The position numbers were made by a program, and so were the translations under genes. The notes under the pieces were generated by a model. The model had not been told where the DNA came from and did not search any database. It saw nothing but the letters and a program-made list of their open reading frames with translations. This document shows positions 47,388 through 58,469 of a DNA stretch of 64,000 bases, in pieces. The DNA comes from Paulinella micropora (Eukaryota; Cercozoa; Imbricatea; Euglyphida), in contig BJOX01000065.1 of the NCBI GenBank assembly GCA_009731375.1, positions 883,559 through 947,558 of the forward strand. Direction: 5' to 3'. How positions within the stretch are numbered: position 1 is the stretch's first letter; every line of letters starts with the position of its first letter.

Positions 47388-47879
47388 TGGCCAGGGGGCA
47401 AGCGCCCGGGGCTTAGCATGAGCCACTACTGTCAACTGGTCGCGGTCATTAAAAAGCTGACAACCCACTGCACAAGAACTAGTGTCCGGGGGCGAGAAGA
47501 GAAGCCGGGCCGGCAGGAAAGAAAGCCGGGCGGCTTTTTTTCCCCTCTCTCGTTCCTCCCGAGACGCAGTGTTTTCTCCGTGTCGTAGCACCGGCCGCCG
47601 GGCTCTCTTTGCCAGGCAGACCTGCCGGGGGCCGGGCTCTCTTCCGACGACGTGCGATTTTGCCCCTAGGGGCCAAAATGGATTTTTAGCCCTCTCTTTT
47701 CCCGCGACAGAGTACAAACCTGGGAAGGCACACCCCCGATAGAGTCGGTTTTTCTTCGCGGAAGGGGGAGAGCCCCTTCCTCCCCCCCCGGCGGGCCCGC
47801 CGGCCGCGGCTGCGGCCCCCCCCCCCCCCCCCCCCCCCCCCCGGGGGGGGGGGGCCCGGGGGGGGGCCGGGGGGGGGGG
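47388..47879. other. GC-rich stretch ending in poly-C/poly-G before a gap
   Basis: No reliable gene. It has an inverted repeat TTTTGCCCCTAGGGGCCAAAA at about 47660-47681. Poly-C and poly-G runs from 47818 look like sequencing or assembly breakdown at the gap edge. Confidence 0.5.
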
Positions 47880-48430
47880 NNNNNNNNNNNNNNNNNNNNN
47901 NNNNNNNNNNNNNNNNNNNNNNNNNNNNNNNNNNNNNNNNNNNNNNNNNNNNNNNNNNNNNNNNNNNNNNNNNNNNNNNNNNNNNNNNNNNNNNNNNNNN
48001 NNNNNNNNNNNNNNNNNNNNNNNNNNNNNNNNNNNNNNNNNNNNNNNNNNNNNNNNNNNNNNNNNNNNNNNNNNNNNNNNNNNNNNNNNNNNNNNNNNNN
48101 NNNNNNNNNNNNNNNNNNNNNNNNNNNNNNNNNNNNNNNNNNNNNNNNNNNNNNNNNNNNNNNNNNNNNNNNNNNNNNNNNNNNNNNNNNNNNNNNNNNN
48201 NNNNNNNNNNNNNNNNNNNNNNNNNNNNNNNNNNNNNNNNNNNNNNNNNNNNNNNNNNNNNNNNNNNNNNNNNNNNNNNNNNNNNNNNNNNNNNNNNNNN
48301 NNNNNNNNNNNNNNNNNNNNNNNNNNNNNNNNNNNNNNNNNNNNNNNNNNNNNNNNNNNNNNNNNNNNNNNNNNNNNNNNNNNNNNNNNNNNNNNNNNNN
48401 NNNNNNNNNNNNNNNNNNNNNNNNNNNNNN
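47880..48430. other. assembly gap (551 N)
   Basis: Unknown sequence. The ATPase frame is already open at the first base after it. Confidence 1.
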
Positions 48431-51400
48431 CCGGAGGCCGACGAGGCCAACATAGTGGATACCTTCTTCGAGCAGGGCGCCGAGGACTACGGCGCCGCCG
48501 GGCAGGGCCACCTGGCCCCCGCGCACAAGGGCGCCGACCTGGTGCGGGACGCGTGCTACTGCTTGCAGATGACGGTGCCCTCGCGCTTCCTGTCGCAGCC
48601 CACGCCCCTGGGCTTCGAGACCAAGACCAACAAGGTGCACGAGGCATTCAAGCTGCTGGTGTGCCTGTGGTGGGCCATTGCGTCGCACCCCGACCTGCTG
48701 GGCGTGGACGCCGAGAGCGCGCTGCCCCACAGCGTCCGGGCTGTGTCGGCGGTCCAGGACGAGCACGGCCAGGTCGTCGGCCACTCGCTGTGGCTGTGGG
48801 TCAACCGCGCCAACTTCGACGTGCTGCGGATCATCAACGACCTGCTGGCCGACAGCCGGGGGTACGACCCCTGCCCGGGCAGCGCGCTGGCCACGGAGGA
48901 GGCGGGGGACGGGGCGGACGCGGGCGACGCCGAGCAGCCCGACGGCTGGCGGCCGCCCGCGGCCAAGAAGCAGCGGCGCGGGGGCGGCCAGCGCCCGCGC
49001 TGGCAGCCGACCAAGTGCCCCTTCACCGCGGACTACCGGGAGTCTTTGGCGAAGCTGATGCAGAACGTGGAGTTCCTGAGCTCGGTGGTGCTGGTGGCCC
49101 GGACCCCGCAGGCGGGGGCGGACGTGTCGGCGTTCCTGCTGCGGCGGCGGACGGAGCGCATGTGGGGGGGCTGCGTGCTGGACCCGCGCGTCTTCTTCCA
49201 CCCGCGCCGCCTGCGGCACGGGCTGCTGGAGGGCGTGGTGCCGGCGCAGCTGGACTGGGCCCGGTACGTGCAGGAGGCCCCCGCGGGCCAGGGCGGGGCG
49301 GCGACGTTCGCTGTGCCCTTCCCGGACCTGTTCTGGCGCCTGCCGTCCAGGCTGTCGCACGCCAGGTTCGCGCACACGCGCCTGCCGGTGCCCCGGCGCC
49401 CCGACCTGGAGGAAGCCCAGGGCATGGCCGAGGAAAACACCCTGCTGGGGGTGCTGGCGGCGGACGAGCAGCTCGGGCCCGACGAGCTGTGTGCGCGCGC
49501 GCGGTCGCTGGCGGGCCTGGTGCGGGCCGTGGACGGCGGGGCCGGCGATCAAGCGCCTGATGCACCAGGGGCGGCAGCGCCTGCTGGACGAGGTGGCCGA
49601 GCTGCGGCGGGGGGGCGCGTCGGCAGAGGCGTGCGCGTCCGCACACTGGCAGGGGCTGCAGACCCTGCGGCGCGGAGTAGCCCCCTGGGTGCAGAGCCTG
49701 CTGCGGGAGGGCGGCGGCTGCTCGGACGCGCAGCTGGCGGCCTTCTCGCACCTGAGCAAGCCCCGGCCGTCCGAGGTGGACGGCACCCCCCTGCCGCTCA
49801 GCTGGTACTCGTTCCAGGCGCTCCCGGTCGACAACCTCGGGGTGTCGGATTGCTACTACGTGCGGCTGCACAACCTGTTCGAGCACCAGCTGCGGGTGGG
49901 CACGATGCACGTGGAGGCGCAGCTCATGCTGCTGGTGGCGCAGTGCTCGGTGCGGGAGACTGCGTTCGTCAACATGGTGGCGTACGGCCCGCCGGGCACG
50001 GGCAAGAGCCGGCTGCAGGACCTGCTCNNNNNNNNNNGCCGCGCGCTGGGCGGCCTGCTGTGGAAGAACCACGCCCGGGAGCTGCGCATGGACTACCACG
50101 AGTTCAAGGACGTGCTGCACCAGCTGCTGCAGGGCCGGCCCGGCGACCGGGGGCCCGTGGTCGTGCAGCGCGCCGAGGACTTCCAAGTGCCGTCGATGGT
50201 GATGGAGCAGGGGCTGGCGCCCGACCTGCTGCCGAGGCTCATGGTCCAGGTCCTGCAGGACCACTTTGCGCGCCCGCGCCAGATGCTCACGGGGCAGCTC
50301 GACCGCTCGCTGCAGCACTNNNNNNNNNNGCACGTACCCGTGCGACTTTCTGGCTGCCATCCGGGACCGCCTGCTGTGCATCTACAGCCCCGCGCGCGAG
50401 CGGCCCGGCCACGAGCCCTGGCGCAACGTCGGGACCGAGCCGGACGTGCAGAGCCAGGCCGTGCTGGAGGAGCAGGTGCGCTGGGTGCGGGACGACACGG
50501 CGCTGGGCTACGTGTACGACACGCTGCTGGCGCTGGACTTCGCCAACTCCGTGCGCCTGTACGTGACGCCGCAGCTGCTGGGCCGCTTCTGCCAGCGGGC
50601 CGAGCAGCACGGCGTGTGCTGCCTGCACTCGCAGCGCACGATCCACCGGCTCACGGCCCTCATCACGCGCAACATTATCCGCCGCGCCGTGTTCCTGGTG
50701 TTCCACTCGTCGCTGAGCCCGCTCATCGACCCCGGCCGGGGCACGCACTACGGCCGGCCGCTGGGTAAGGCGCCGGCGCTCGAGGACTTTGGGTGGCTGG
50801 ACTTCTGGCTCAACGACGAGGACCCGTCCGTGCTGCTCACGGCCATCACCATGATCGGCGAGCACGAGTTCCACTTCCCGCAGCAGCGCGCCGTGCTGTA
50901 CACCCTGGCGCGCGAGTTCTTCGAGGCGCGGCACCAGGTGCCCGAGGCGCAGCAGCTATGGCTGCCGGCAGGCACGCGCTCGGCGTTCGTGAGCGAGCGC
51001 GTCCTGGCCGAGGACGCCGGCTCGTGCCCGCGCTACTCGCGGCTGGCCGACCCGCCCGCGGCGCGCGACAAGTACGCGCGGGCGGCCCGGCACGCCCGGG
51101 AGGAGGTCCTGCGCCACGAGCAGGAGCTGACCGCCCGGCGGCGCCGCGTGGCGCTGCAGCGCAATGGCGTGCGGCCGGGCCACTACGCCTTCTCCAAGCA
51201 CGACAGCCAGCTGTTCGCCAACCACCTGGACTACGCCGAGTGCAGCCGCGCGCTGGGCGGCCTGCTGTGGAAGAACCACGCCCGGGAGCTGCGCATGGAC
51301 TACCACGAGTTCAAGGACGTGCTGCACCAGCTGCTGCAGGGCCGGCCCGGCGACCGGGGGCCCGTGGTCGTGCAGCGCGCCGAGGACTTCCAGGTGCCGT

Positions 51401-52212
51401 CGCTGGTGATGGAGCAGGGGCTGGCGCCCGACCTGCTGCCGAGGCTCATGGTCCAGGTCCTGCAGGACCACTTTGCGCGCCCGCGCCAGATGCTCACGGG
51501 GCAGCTCGACCGCTCGCTGCAGCACTACGAGCTGTTCCTGACGGACCTGCTGCCGAACGGCGTGCCGCGCGGCCTGGCGGACCCCGGCCGCGCGTCCGCG
51601 GCGGCCGGGCCGCCGCCCGTGGTGCAGGGCCAGCTGGGGCAGGACCCCGCGTCGCTGGGCGGGCTGCTGCGGCCGCTGCGGACGCGCGGCACCTGCACCA
51701 CCGGCGCCGGGGCCGCTACCACCACCGGTGGCGAGGCCGGCACCAGCGCCGGCGACGGGGCCACCCCGGCGGGGGCGGCGCCGGGTGACCTGGCCGACTA
51801 CGTGTACGCCCAGCACCGCCGCGAGTTCTGGCTGCCGGCCACCGCCGCCACGCCCGCGGGCGGCACGCACGAGCACCTGCCGGACCACCGCCTGCTGCCC
51901 GCCCTGCTCGGCCGCGATGCCGAGATCCGGCGCCAGCAGGCGGCCGCGCTGGCCCCGCTGCTCGGGCTGGAGCCCGATGCCCTGCTGCGCAGCGTGCTGG
52001 GCATCCACTCGTACGGCAGCGGCGCCAACCAGCTGCTGGAGACGACCCCGCCGGGCGTGGTCGCCGCCGCTGCGCCCTCTTCCTCGTCGTCGTCGTCCTC
52101 TTCCTCTTCCTCGTCGTCGTTGTCCTCTTCCTCTTCCTCGTCTTCGTCCTCTGGTGGTCTGGCCGGGCTGGGCCCGACGGACGGCCCGGCTGACATGAAT
52201 GACTATGAATAG
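48431..52212 (+). CDS. large P-loop ATPase of unknown family, 5' end missing, frame-broken
   Basis: Open from the gap with GC-rich codons: 48431 to about 49545 (ANIVDTFFEQGAEDYG, a nuclear-localisation-like AAKKQRRGGG patch). A one-base shift in a G/C run near 49540 leads to a second frame continuing to 50027 with the Walker A motif GPPGTGKSRL just before a 10-N join. After the misplaced contig (50038-50319) it resumes at 50330 and ends at TAG 52210-52212. The end is Ala/Thr/Gly-rich, then poly-Ser. The later part (RAVLYTLAREFFEARHQ, KHDSQLFANHLDYAE) is helical. A GPPGTGKS loop within a protein well over 1100 residues suggests an AAA-type or helicase-like motor. Walker B is not visible and may be in the join. 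Nucleotide binding is solid; the rest is unknown. Confidence 0.6.
50038..50319 (+). repeat. 282-bp misplaced duplicate of 51245-51526 between two N joins
   Basis: This contig matches 51245-51526 base for base except for about two substitutions (near 50171 and 50181). It begins and ends exactly at N joins and lies right after the Walker A motif. It is most simply another haplotype of the downstream segment inserted wrongly by scaffolding. Confidence 0.85.
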
Positions 52213-52508
52213 GGCCAAGCCAGAGTACGCTGATTGAAAAAAGGACAGCACGAGGCTAGCACCCCCTTCCACCCCCCCCCTCCAAGGGGTACTGTACCGG
52301 CTGAGGCCGCCCCCGTGCCAGTGCGGAAGGCCGGACAGAAAGTAGAGTCTGTGGCACCAACTCCGTGGCTAAAATACGAAAAGACAGGGAGGGGAAGGGG
52401 GCAGAGGAAGGGAGAGGGAAGGCAGGAGACGGGAAGGGGGAAAAAGAGGCGCGGGGGCAGGCAGAACAGCTTTCTCGCAGCGTCTCCTAAAGAGTACAGC
52501 CAGGACGC

Positions 52509-54062
52509 ATGAGCGACGACCGGAAGCGCGGGAGCTGCGATCGAGCGTGCGGGAGATGCGGCCAGGAAAAAAGGCAGAAGTTGGGCCACGACCAGACTGA
52601 AAGTAGCCCAGGCCCGGGTGCTGCAGCAGCTGCCGGCCCCGTGGCACCACCCGTGGCCGCTAGTGGGCCAGGCCCTGGCCCGCGGGGAGTAGGCGCACCC
52701 CCCGCCACCACTGTAACACCGCAAGATTCGACTCGCGGGGCGGAACAATCATCTAACAGGGGGCTTAAGCTGCTGCCGAAAGCAGTCTTGGAGGCGCTGT
52801 ACCACACAACCCCGACGGGCTTCAACAACTTGGCGCAAACCGACCGTAGCCTGTTACATACGCTTGTCGACAGGGCTAGGCAACGTTTACGGGATGAAGC
52901 CAGGCGTTTCCAGCAGGACAACCTCTCGATCGAAAGAATCGCGCCGGTTGAATACGCTCTAGAGGAAAAGCGGACAGTCGTCCTCGAAAATTTCGCCAGG
53001 GCGCTCAACCAAGAAAAGCCCGACGACGAATCGCCTGACTACCAGGCTTCGCTTGAGATCTCTTCTCCGATCGACGGCCGGAAAATACTTGCGCAAGTCG
53101 ACCTATGCTTGGCCCGGCGAGGCGTGAAACAAACAGTACTACGCGCCCGCAATACGTTAGTCAACGACAACTGGGACGCCATCGACGCAAGCTTCACCGC
53201 GGAAGTCAGGATTTACATCGAACAACAAGCCAGAGTCTTGTCAGTTATGATACCCTCCGCTGGCTTCTCGACAGAGTGTATCCACACGCGGCCGTCGGCA
53301 GAGCTGTCATTGCTACGGCACCTGGACCCAGCTCAGACACAAGACATAGCCAAGTGCCTGGATGTAGAGTACGCTACGCGTTACTGGGAATCGGTCGAGC
53401 CACAGCACCCAAGGCTGCCGGTGCTCCGCCAGGCGTACCTGGCCCCGACAGAACGCCAGGACCCCATGGTCCAGGAGGCCCTGCGGCCAGTAGAAGAGGT
53501 CCTTCGCAACGACGGGGAGGCTGACGTCGTGGTGCCACTCCCCCTTTTCCAACAGCAGCTCCGAGGGAAAATCAGAGGGGAGTGCAATGTTTCCCTGTAC
53601 GTCCACATTTGCAGCCTCACGCACCTTTTACATCTGGCTCTGTCTTTGTCACTTGGGAGCAGCAAGAAGATACAAGTGCTCCACGCGACACGCGCCTTGG
53701 ACCCGTAGCGCCCCCGAGATATCGCGGAGTACATTCGAGGCCATGTATGCCTGTTCGTCGGACAGCGGACTCTGGCCTGGCTCCACCGGGAGGTCTTACG
53801 AAGGGGGGTGGATCTTGCTAGATATAATTCCCGGAGAGGGTTTCTGGATCCTACTCAGGCCGGCAGGAAGGCGGACGGAAGTGCCCGTCCCTACGAAGAA
53901 CACTGCCCCGAAATGGGCTCGGTCGAGCCGCCGCATCCGGAACTACTTGGCAGCACAGCACCAGAACCACCACGAACAGCCGCTCCTGACAGTGACAGCA
54001 GCGACGACGATGATACCCACAACGAGGATGATCCTTACCGGGATGCTGCAGGGGGTCAGTAG
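52509..54062 (+). CDS. unknown 477-residue protein with acidic tail (one short intron proposed)
   Basis: The frame starts at an ATG at 52509 and reaches a TAG at 53706-53708, yet coding-like sequence continues in the same frame (IAEYIRGHVCLFVGQRTLAW) to TAG at 54060-54062. A GT-AG intron of 120 bases, 53589-53708, removes the stop and keeps phase: 360 + 117 residues. Without it, the protein ends at 399 residues. The N-terminus has clustered Cys (CDRACGRCGQ), then a Pro/Ala/Gly linker. The core (80-360) is helical with no motif I know. The end is Asp/Ser-rich (DSDSSDDDD). Kozak context is CGCATGAGC. It follows the ATPase on the same strand by 296 bases. The second half reappears at 57683-57957. 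Confidence 0.6.
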
Positions 54063-54283
54063 GTACTGCGAGGTTAGAAGCGCTGGCACTGCCCGCCGCA
54101 ACTGCGCACCGCATGAGAGGGGACCGGCAGCCAGACAACAGAGACTAGCTACCAGCCTGGCGGAATGAAGCAGTCGTCTCACACTTTGAACGAGAAATCG
54201 AAAGGGACCTAAAATCTACTACTGCCCGTAGCTAGTGCACGGGAAGAACGCAAACGAATGTCTATTTTTAAAAAAGGTGGTTT

Positions 54284-54289
54284 TTTATT
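54284..54289 (-). promoter_or_regulatory. possible AATAAA for the minus-strand genes
   Basis: Complement of TTTATT in a T-rich run, 286 bases beyond the last minus-strand coding piece (ending 54575) and in the convergent space with the unknown protein gene. Copy 2 is at about 58179-58184. Confidence 0.35.
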
Positions 54290-54574
54290 CAGAGCTGGCT
54301 GTGGACAAGAGCGGTAAAGCCTTCTCCCCGTCCTTCTCCAGACTAAAGCCGGACCGGAAATGCTGAAAAAAAGCTCTGCTTGTCAGCGCACGACAGAGGC
54401 GTCTCCTGCACAACCCCCGGCCTGTCCCTAGGAACGCACCTCGAAACTACTAGTACCCGTAGCCACACAGGCAGTCTCGGTCTCTGACATTCGTCCTCTC
54501 TCAGAGCAGCTTCCTTCACCGGAATAGTACGTGCAGCCCTCGAGTCAGACTTCGTTGATGCTTTCGACTGCCTC

Positions 54575-55559
54575 TTACAGGAAGTTTTCTTTGGCCTGCG
54601 CGACTAGGAGAAGCTGGCGTAACAGTAAGCTTAAGCGCTCGAAATTCTCTAGACTCTTGAGCTCCCGTTGTCGTGCCAGCAGAGGAGCTTCGAAGCCGGG
54701 GCGCTGCCGGCCCCCCCCCGGCTCCCGAGATCTAGTTCAAGACATTATTTTAAAGAAACAAGCTTGCTTAGCGTCGCCCGCCAACCCCCGACAGAGTCAA
54801 ACACAGTCTGCACTTGCTTTTTAGCTAAAAGAACTCTTCTAGTCCAAGCGCTCCCTCCCCGGGGCTTGTAGCTCGTCCACGCCTGGTTCCTCCGGCTCGG
54901 AATCATTTTCCTCCGCCTCGATAAACTCAAAGCCTTCTAACACAGCTAGGAACTCTTTGGCCAGCTCTCGGGGGTCGCCATCCAGGCCACGCTGGTAATC
55001 CAGAGGCCCGGACACTCGTTGCTGCAGATCGAAGAGGTCGTACTCCCGAGCCAGCCACGTTACGTCCAGGTGCCGGAAGTACCGTCGTTCACAGCTGGGC
55101 GCGGGATCGAGCCCGAAGTCACAGCGACGCCTGCCAGGGGGTGGGTCCGCGGCCAGGTGTGGCAACACAGACTCGTGCGGGCGGCGGGGTGGACGCAGAC
55201 GGAGCCCCCAGAGCCAGCAGCTAGAGGCGCCCGTCGGACGCACGCCCCAGTTCGGTGGCCCGGGGCGATAGCTCGTCGCGTGAGTCCATAACGGGACCGA
55301 AGAAGACGGCTTGGCCGTCTACTTGGCACAGCAGCCGGGTGTAATCGCCGCTCTGCCGCTGTAGCTCTGCAATTTTCTCTGGCAAAAACACGCGGTGGCC
55401 CACCTGTACTGCGTCCAAAGTGACCACTCGCTGCGGGGCGGGCAGATCCTGCTGCCAGGGCAGGAAACTGCCCCCGCTCGGGAGCTCTACGCAGTGCGGA
55501 TCAACCCAGGCCTCCGTACCAAACAGCAGACGTACCTGGACCGAGCGGGCCCTTGGTTG
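54575..55559 (-). CDS. minus-strand coding segments of an unknown protein, in pieces
   Basis: Three coding-like pieces in order. 55559-55221 continues in the GNAT frame past its TAG (VQVRLLFGTEAWVD, VVTLDAVQVGHRVFLPEKIA). 55200-54839, in another frame, has RRYFRHLDVTWLAREYDLFD and an acidic FEFIEAEENDSEPEEPG. A last one near 54690-54575 reads ARQRELKSLENFERLSLLLR and stops at TAA. They may be exons of one gene, possibly of the GNAT gene itself, since a 42-base GT..AG segment (about 55601-55560) would splice the GNAT onto the first piece in phase. No known domain in these pieces. Confidence 0.4.
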
Positions 55560-56105
55560 CTACTGCCACCAGCGCCTAAAGTTGGGTGTGGGGCGCGGGA
55601 CCTGGCGACGCATGCTTCGGCTGTGGGAGCCCTCACAGGGCTCCCACCTCTGCCTTCGCCAGAAGCCGTAGCTCTCTTGCGGCTGGCAGAACAGAAAAAG
55701 AAAGTCTGCGGAGGTGGTGCGGGCCACGTGCTGAAGCAGTGCTTGTGCAAAAGCACTGCCGATGCCCCGCCCCCGACGCGCCACGTCTACTTCGAAGATA
55801 TCTAGGTGCCAGGCTACTGCATGGGTCAGAAGAGCGTATGCCAGCACAACACCAGGCTCGGACATGTCGTGGCCCGCTTCTACATACACCAGCAGCGAGT
55901 CCCGCGGTTCGCACAGTGCGCCCGCAATGAGGCTCCAGTTATTCCTGAAGCCTAAGCAGGTTTTGGTGTCAAAGGAGCGCTCCACCAGGTCGCGCAGCGC
56001 CGGCAGGTCGGCGGGAGAAGAGGCCCTGACCCGGCGCGCGAGCGTGCGCGGCCGCGCTGTGTCTGGCACAGGCTCTGCTCTTGGGCTCGCACGACCCTGT
56101 GCCAT
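55560..56105 (-). CDS. GNAT-family N-acetyltransferase, copy 1
   Basis: 181 residues from ATG 56105. The acetyl-CoA-binding motif A is clear: DIFEVDVARRGRGIGSAF, with the Arg-x-x-Gly-x-Gly/Ser pattern at about 108-118. The preceding beta strand (VVLAYALLTH) and the following helix and ESYGFWRRQRWEP end match the GNAT fold. It transfers an acetyl group from acetyl-CoA to an amine; substrate unknown. The last 25 residues run through the dispersed GTGGGAGCCC hairpin element and look non-native, so the true end may be a splice near 55602. The start is followed by Arg/Pro/Ala-rich sequence before the domain begins near residue 25. Confidence 0.75.
   Translation of the reverse strand: MAQGRASPRAEPVPDTARPRTLARRVRASSPADLPALRDLVERSFDTKTCLGFRNNWSLIAGALCEPRDSLLVYVEAGHDMSEPGVVLAYALLTHAVAWHLDIFEVDVARRGRGIGSAFAQALLQHVARTTSADFLFLFCQPQESYGFWRRQRWEPCEGSHSRSMRRQVPRPTPNFRRWWQ
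55598..55650. repeat. 50-bp dispersed hairpin element
   Basis: The 10-bp stem GTGGGAGCCC / GGGCTCCCAC (55624-55648) has loop TCACA. It is preceded by GACCTGGCGACGCATGC. The whole block recurs at 59493-59545 (duplication) and, about 90% identical, at 62753-62802 in unrelated surroundings. Confidence 0.85.
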
Positions 56106-56631
56106 ATGCTAGATGCTCGGGCTACACAGGTTGACCGCCAGGAGATTATTCTGAGCGAGACCCAAGACGGAGAAAGAGAGAGAGAGATAAGGAGAGAGAG
56201 AGAGCGAGAGCGGGCAGGGGGGGGGGCGCGCGCGTCCCTGGCCCCACCCCCGTGCGCGTGCTCGCCCCGAGCAGTGCACCCCGCACGCAAGACCCCCTCC
56301 CTCAACCTCTCTCCTTCTCCCTCCCCCGGACCGTGCCCCCACGCCCCCCTCCCGGGCACGCCGGGAGGCTTTCCTCCACTCTCCCCCCCTTGGCCGTGCA
56401 CCCACGCCCGGGCACGCCGGGAGGCTCCCCCCCCACCGGGGCCTGCCGTGCTACCTCCCTGCCCACCCCCCCTTCCGCACCCTCACCCTCACACACCCCA
56501 CGGTAGTGGACCAGGCAGACGCCACGCTTCTCGTCTCCTCTTCCGGCGGCCGATACCGTCCGAGGTGTGTGTGTGTGTCAGCGGGGAGCCTGGGGAGAAG
56601 AGGGGAAAACAAATCCCTCACAGGCCACACT

Positions 56632-56647
56632 CAGCCAATATATATAT
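56632..56647 (+). promoter_or_regulatory. CCAAT-TATA-like box abutting a start codon
   Basis: AGCCAATATATATATATGG: a CCAAT core and TATATATA run end directly in the ATG of the 308-residue protein. If it is the TATA box, transcription would start inside the reading frame. It is also present in copy 2 at about 60613-60628. Confidence 0.4.
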
Positions 56648-57483
56648 ATGGAGGCCGCACCATCTACCGCGCTTCCGCAAGACAGTACAGAGGAGCCCGC
56701 CCGCAAGAGACTGTGCACGGGACAGCGTCAGGAACTTCGGCTGGACCTGGCTCATGACAGGCACGGGGCCGACGGCTGGTTGCGGCTGGAGCTGAGAGAC
56801 AGTGCGGTGCTGCGCGGCAGCGCCTTTGTGTTGGGCGCAGGGTGCTTGGAGGTCGCTCTGCCCAGCTCGGCAGGCGACAGTGCGGCGGAGGCCTACCGCG
56901 CAATCGAGACGGACGCCAACGCACTGCGGGTCTGCGCGGACCTGTCGGCTATCCTAGCCCCGGGCCTGCGGATGGAACTGGTGCCGCGTGCTGATGAGCG
57001 CGACCAGGAGCTGGCGGCGCTGCGCTTCGAAACCTCTCGGCTGGCTAGTCGGGTGGAGGCCTTGGCCAGCGCCCTGGCTAGTGCCTCTGTGCCGCGCCGG
57101 TTGGTCGTCAAGGCGGCCGAGCTGGCCCGCTGGGGGCACAGCGGCACAGGGGTGGCCTGCCGCAGGGTGGGGCCGCTGTGCATGTTGGAGGGATACGTAG
57201 TCTTTGATAAAGACCGGCTGCGCTTCGAGGAGGTCAAGGACCTCCCGAAAGAGAATGATAACTACACGAGGATAGGAGCGTTTTGCACCCTGCTGGAGCT
57301 GCCTGTGGCGTGGCGCCCCGCGCGGCTCGTAACGTACCCCTTTCCGCCTGGAACCTTCTTTTCACTTTATGTCGATCACAGTGCAATACGACAGGAGAGT
57401 CTTGAATTAGGCACGGACGGGAGGGTTCGCTTGTGCGTCACATGCAACAACACTACATTCAAACAGCTAAGCTCTGGCAACCT
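56648..57483 (+). CDS. unknown 308-residue protein, copy 1, cut by gap
   Basis: Identical to the copy at 60629-61555 up to the gap at 57484, losing about the last 30 residues. See that entry for features. The gap then jumps to the middle of a different gene, so no 3' end exists here. Confidence 0.6.
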
Positions 57484-57682
57484 NNNNNNNNNNNNNNNNN
57501 NNNNNNNNNNNNNNNNNNNNNNNNNNNNNNNNNNNNNNNNNNNNNNNNNNNNNNNNNNNNNNNNNNNNNNNNNNNNNNNNNNNNNNNNNNNNNNNNNNNN
57601 NNNNNNNNNNNNNNNNNNNNNNNNNNNNNNNNNNNNNNNNNNNNNNNNNNNNNNNNNNNNNNNNNNNNNNNNNNNNNNNNNN
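57484..57682. other. assembly gap (199 N) at the duplication junction
   Basis: Left of it the unknown 308-residue gene is interrupted; right of it the acidic-tail gene resumes at the position equivalent to 53788. Confidence 1.
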
Positions 57683-57957
57683 GGGAGGTCTTACGAAGGG
57701 GGGTGGATCTTGCTAGATATAATTCCCGGAGAGGGTTTCTGGATCCTACTCAGGCCGGCAGGAAGGCGGACGGAAGTGCCCGTCCCTACGAAGAACACTG
57801 CCCCGAAATGGGCTCGGTCGAGCCGCCGCATCCGGAACTACTTGGCAGCACAGCACCAGAACCACCACGAACAGCCGCTCCTGACAGTGACAGCAGCGAC
57901 GACGATGATACCCACAACGAGGATGATCCTTACCGGGATGCTGCAGGGGGTCAGTAG
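57683..57957 (+). pseudogene. 3' part of the acidic-tail unknown gene, second copy
   Basis: Encodes the final 91 residues (REVLRRGVDLARYNSRRG..acidic tail) exactly as at 53788-54062. The upstream part is absent because of the gap. Confidence 0.7.
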
Positions 57958-58469
57958 GTACTGCGAGGTTAGAAGCGCTGGCACTGCCCGCCGCAACTGC
58001 GCACCGCATGAGAGGGGACCGGCAGCCAGACAACAGAGACTAGCTACCAGCCTGGCGGAATGAAGCAGTCGTCTCACACTTTGAACGAGAAATCGAAAGG
58101 GACCTAAAATCTACTACTGCCCGTAGCTAGTGCACGGGAAGAACGCAAACGAATGTCTATTTTTAAAAAAGGTGGTTTTTTATTCAGAGCTGGCTGTGGA
58201 CAAGAGCGGTAAAGCCTTCTCCCCGTCCTTCTCCAGACTAAAGCCGGACCGGAAATGCTGAAAAAAAGCTCTGCTTGTCAGCGCACGACAGAGGCGTCTC
58301 CTGCACAACCCCCGGCCTGTCCCTAGGAACGCACCTCGAAACTACTAGTACCCGTAGCCACACAGGCAGTCTCGGTCTCTGACATTCGTCCTCTCTCAGA
58401 GCAGCTTCCTTCACCGGAATAGTACGTGCAGCCCTCGAGTCAGACTTCGTTGATGCTTTCGACTGCCTC

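Noticed and set aside
47280-49834. Minus-strand frames of 450-720 codons through the N gap
   Set aside because: Artefacts of N runs and GC-rich antisense of the ATPase gene.
49023-52272. Minus-strand His/Arg/Gln-rich frames of over 400 codons
   Set aside because: Antisense shadows of GC-rich coding sequence, with periodic composition and no motif.
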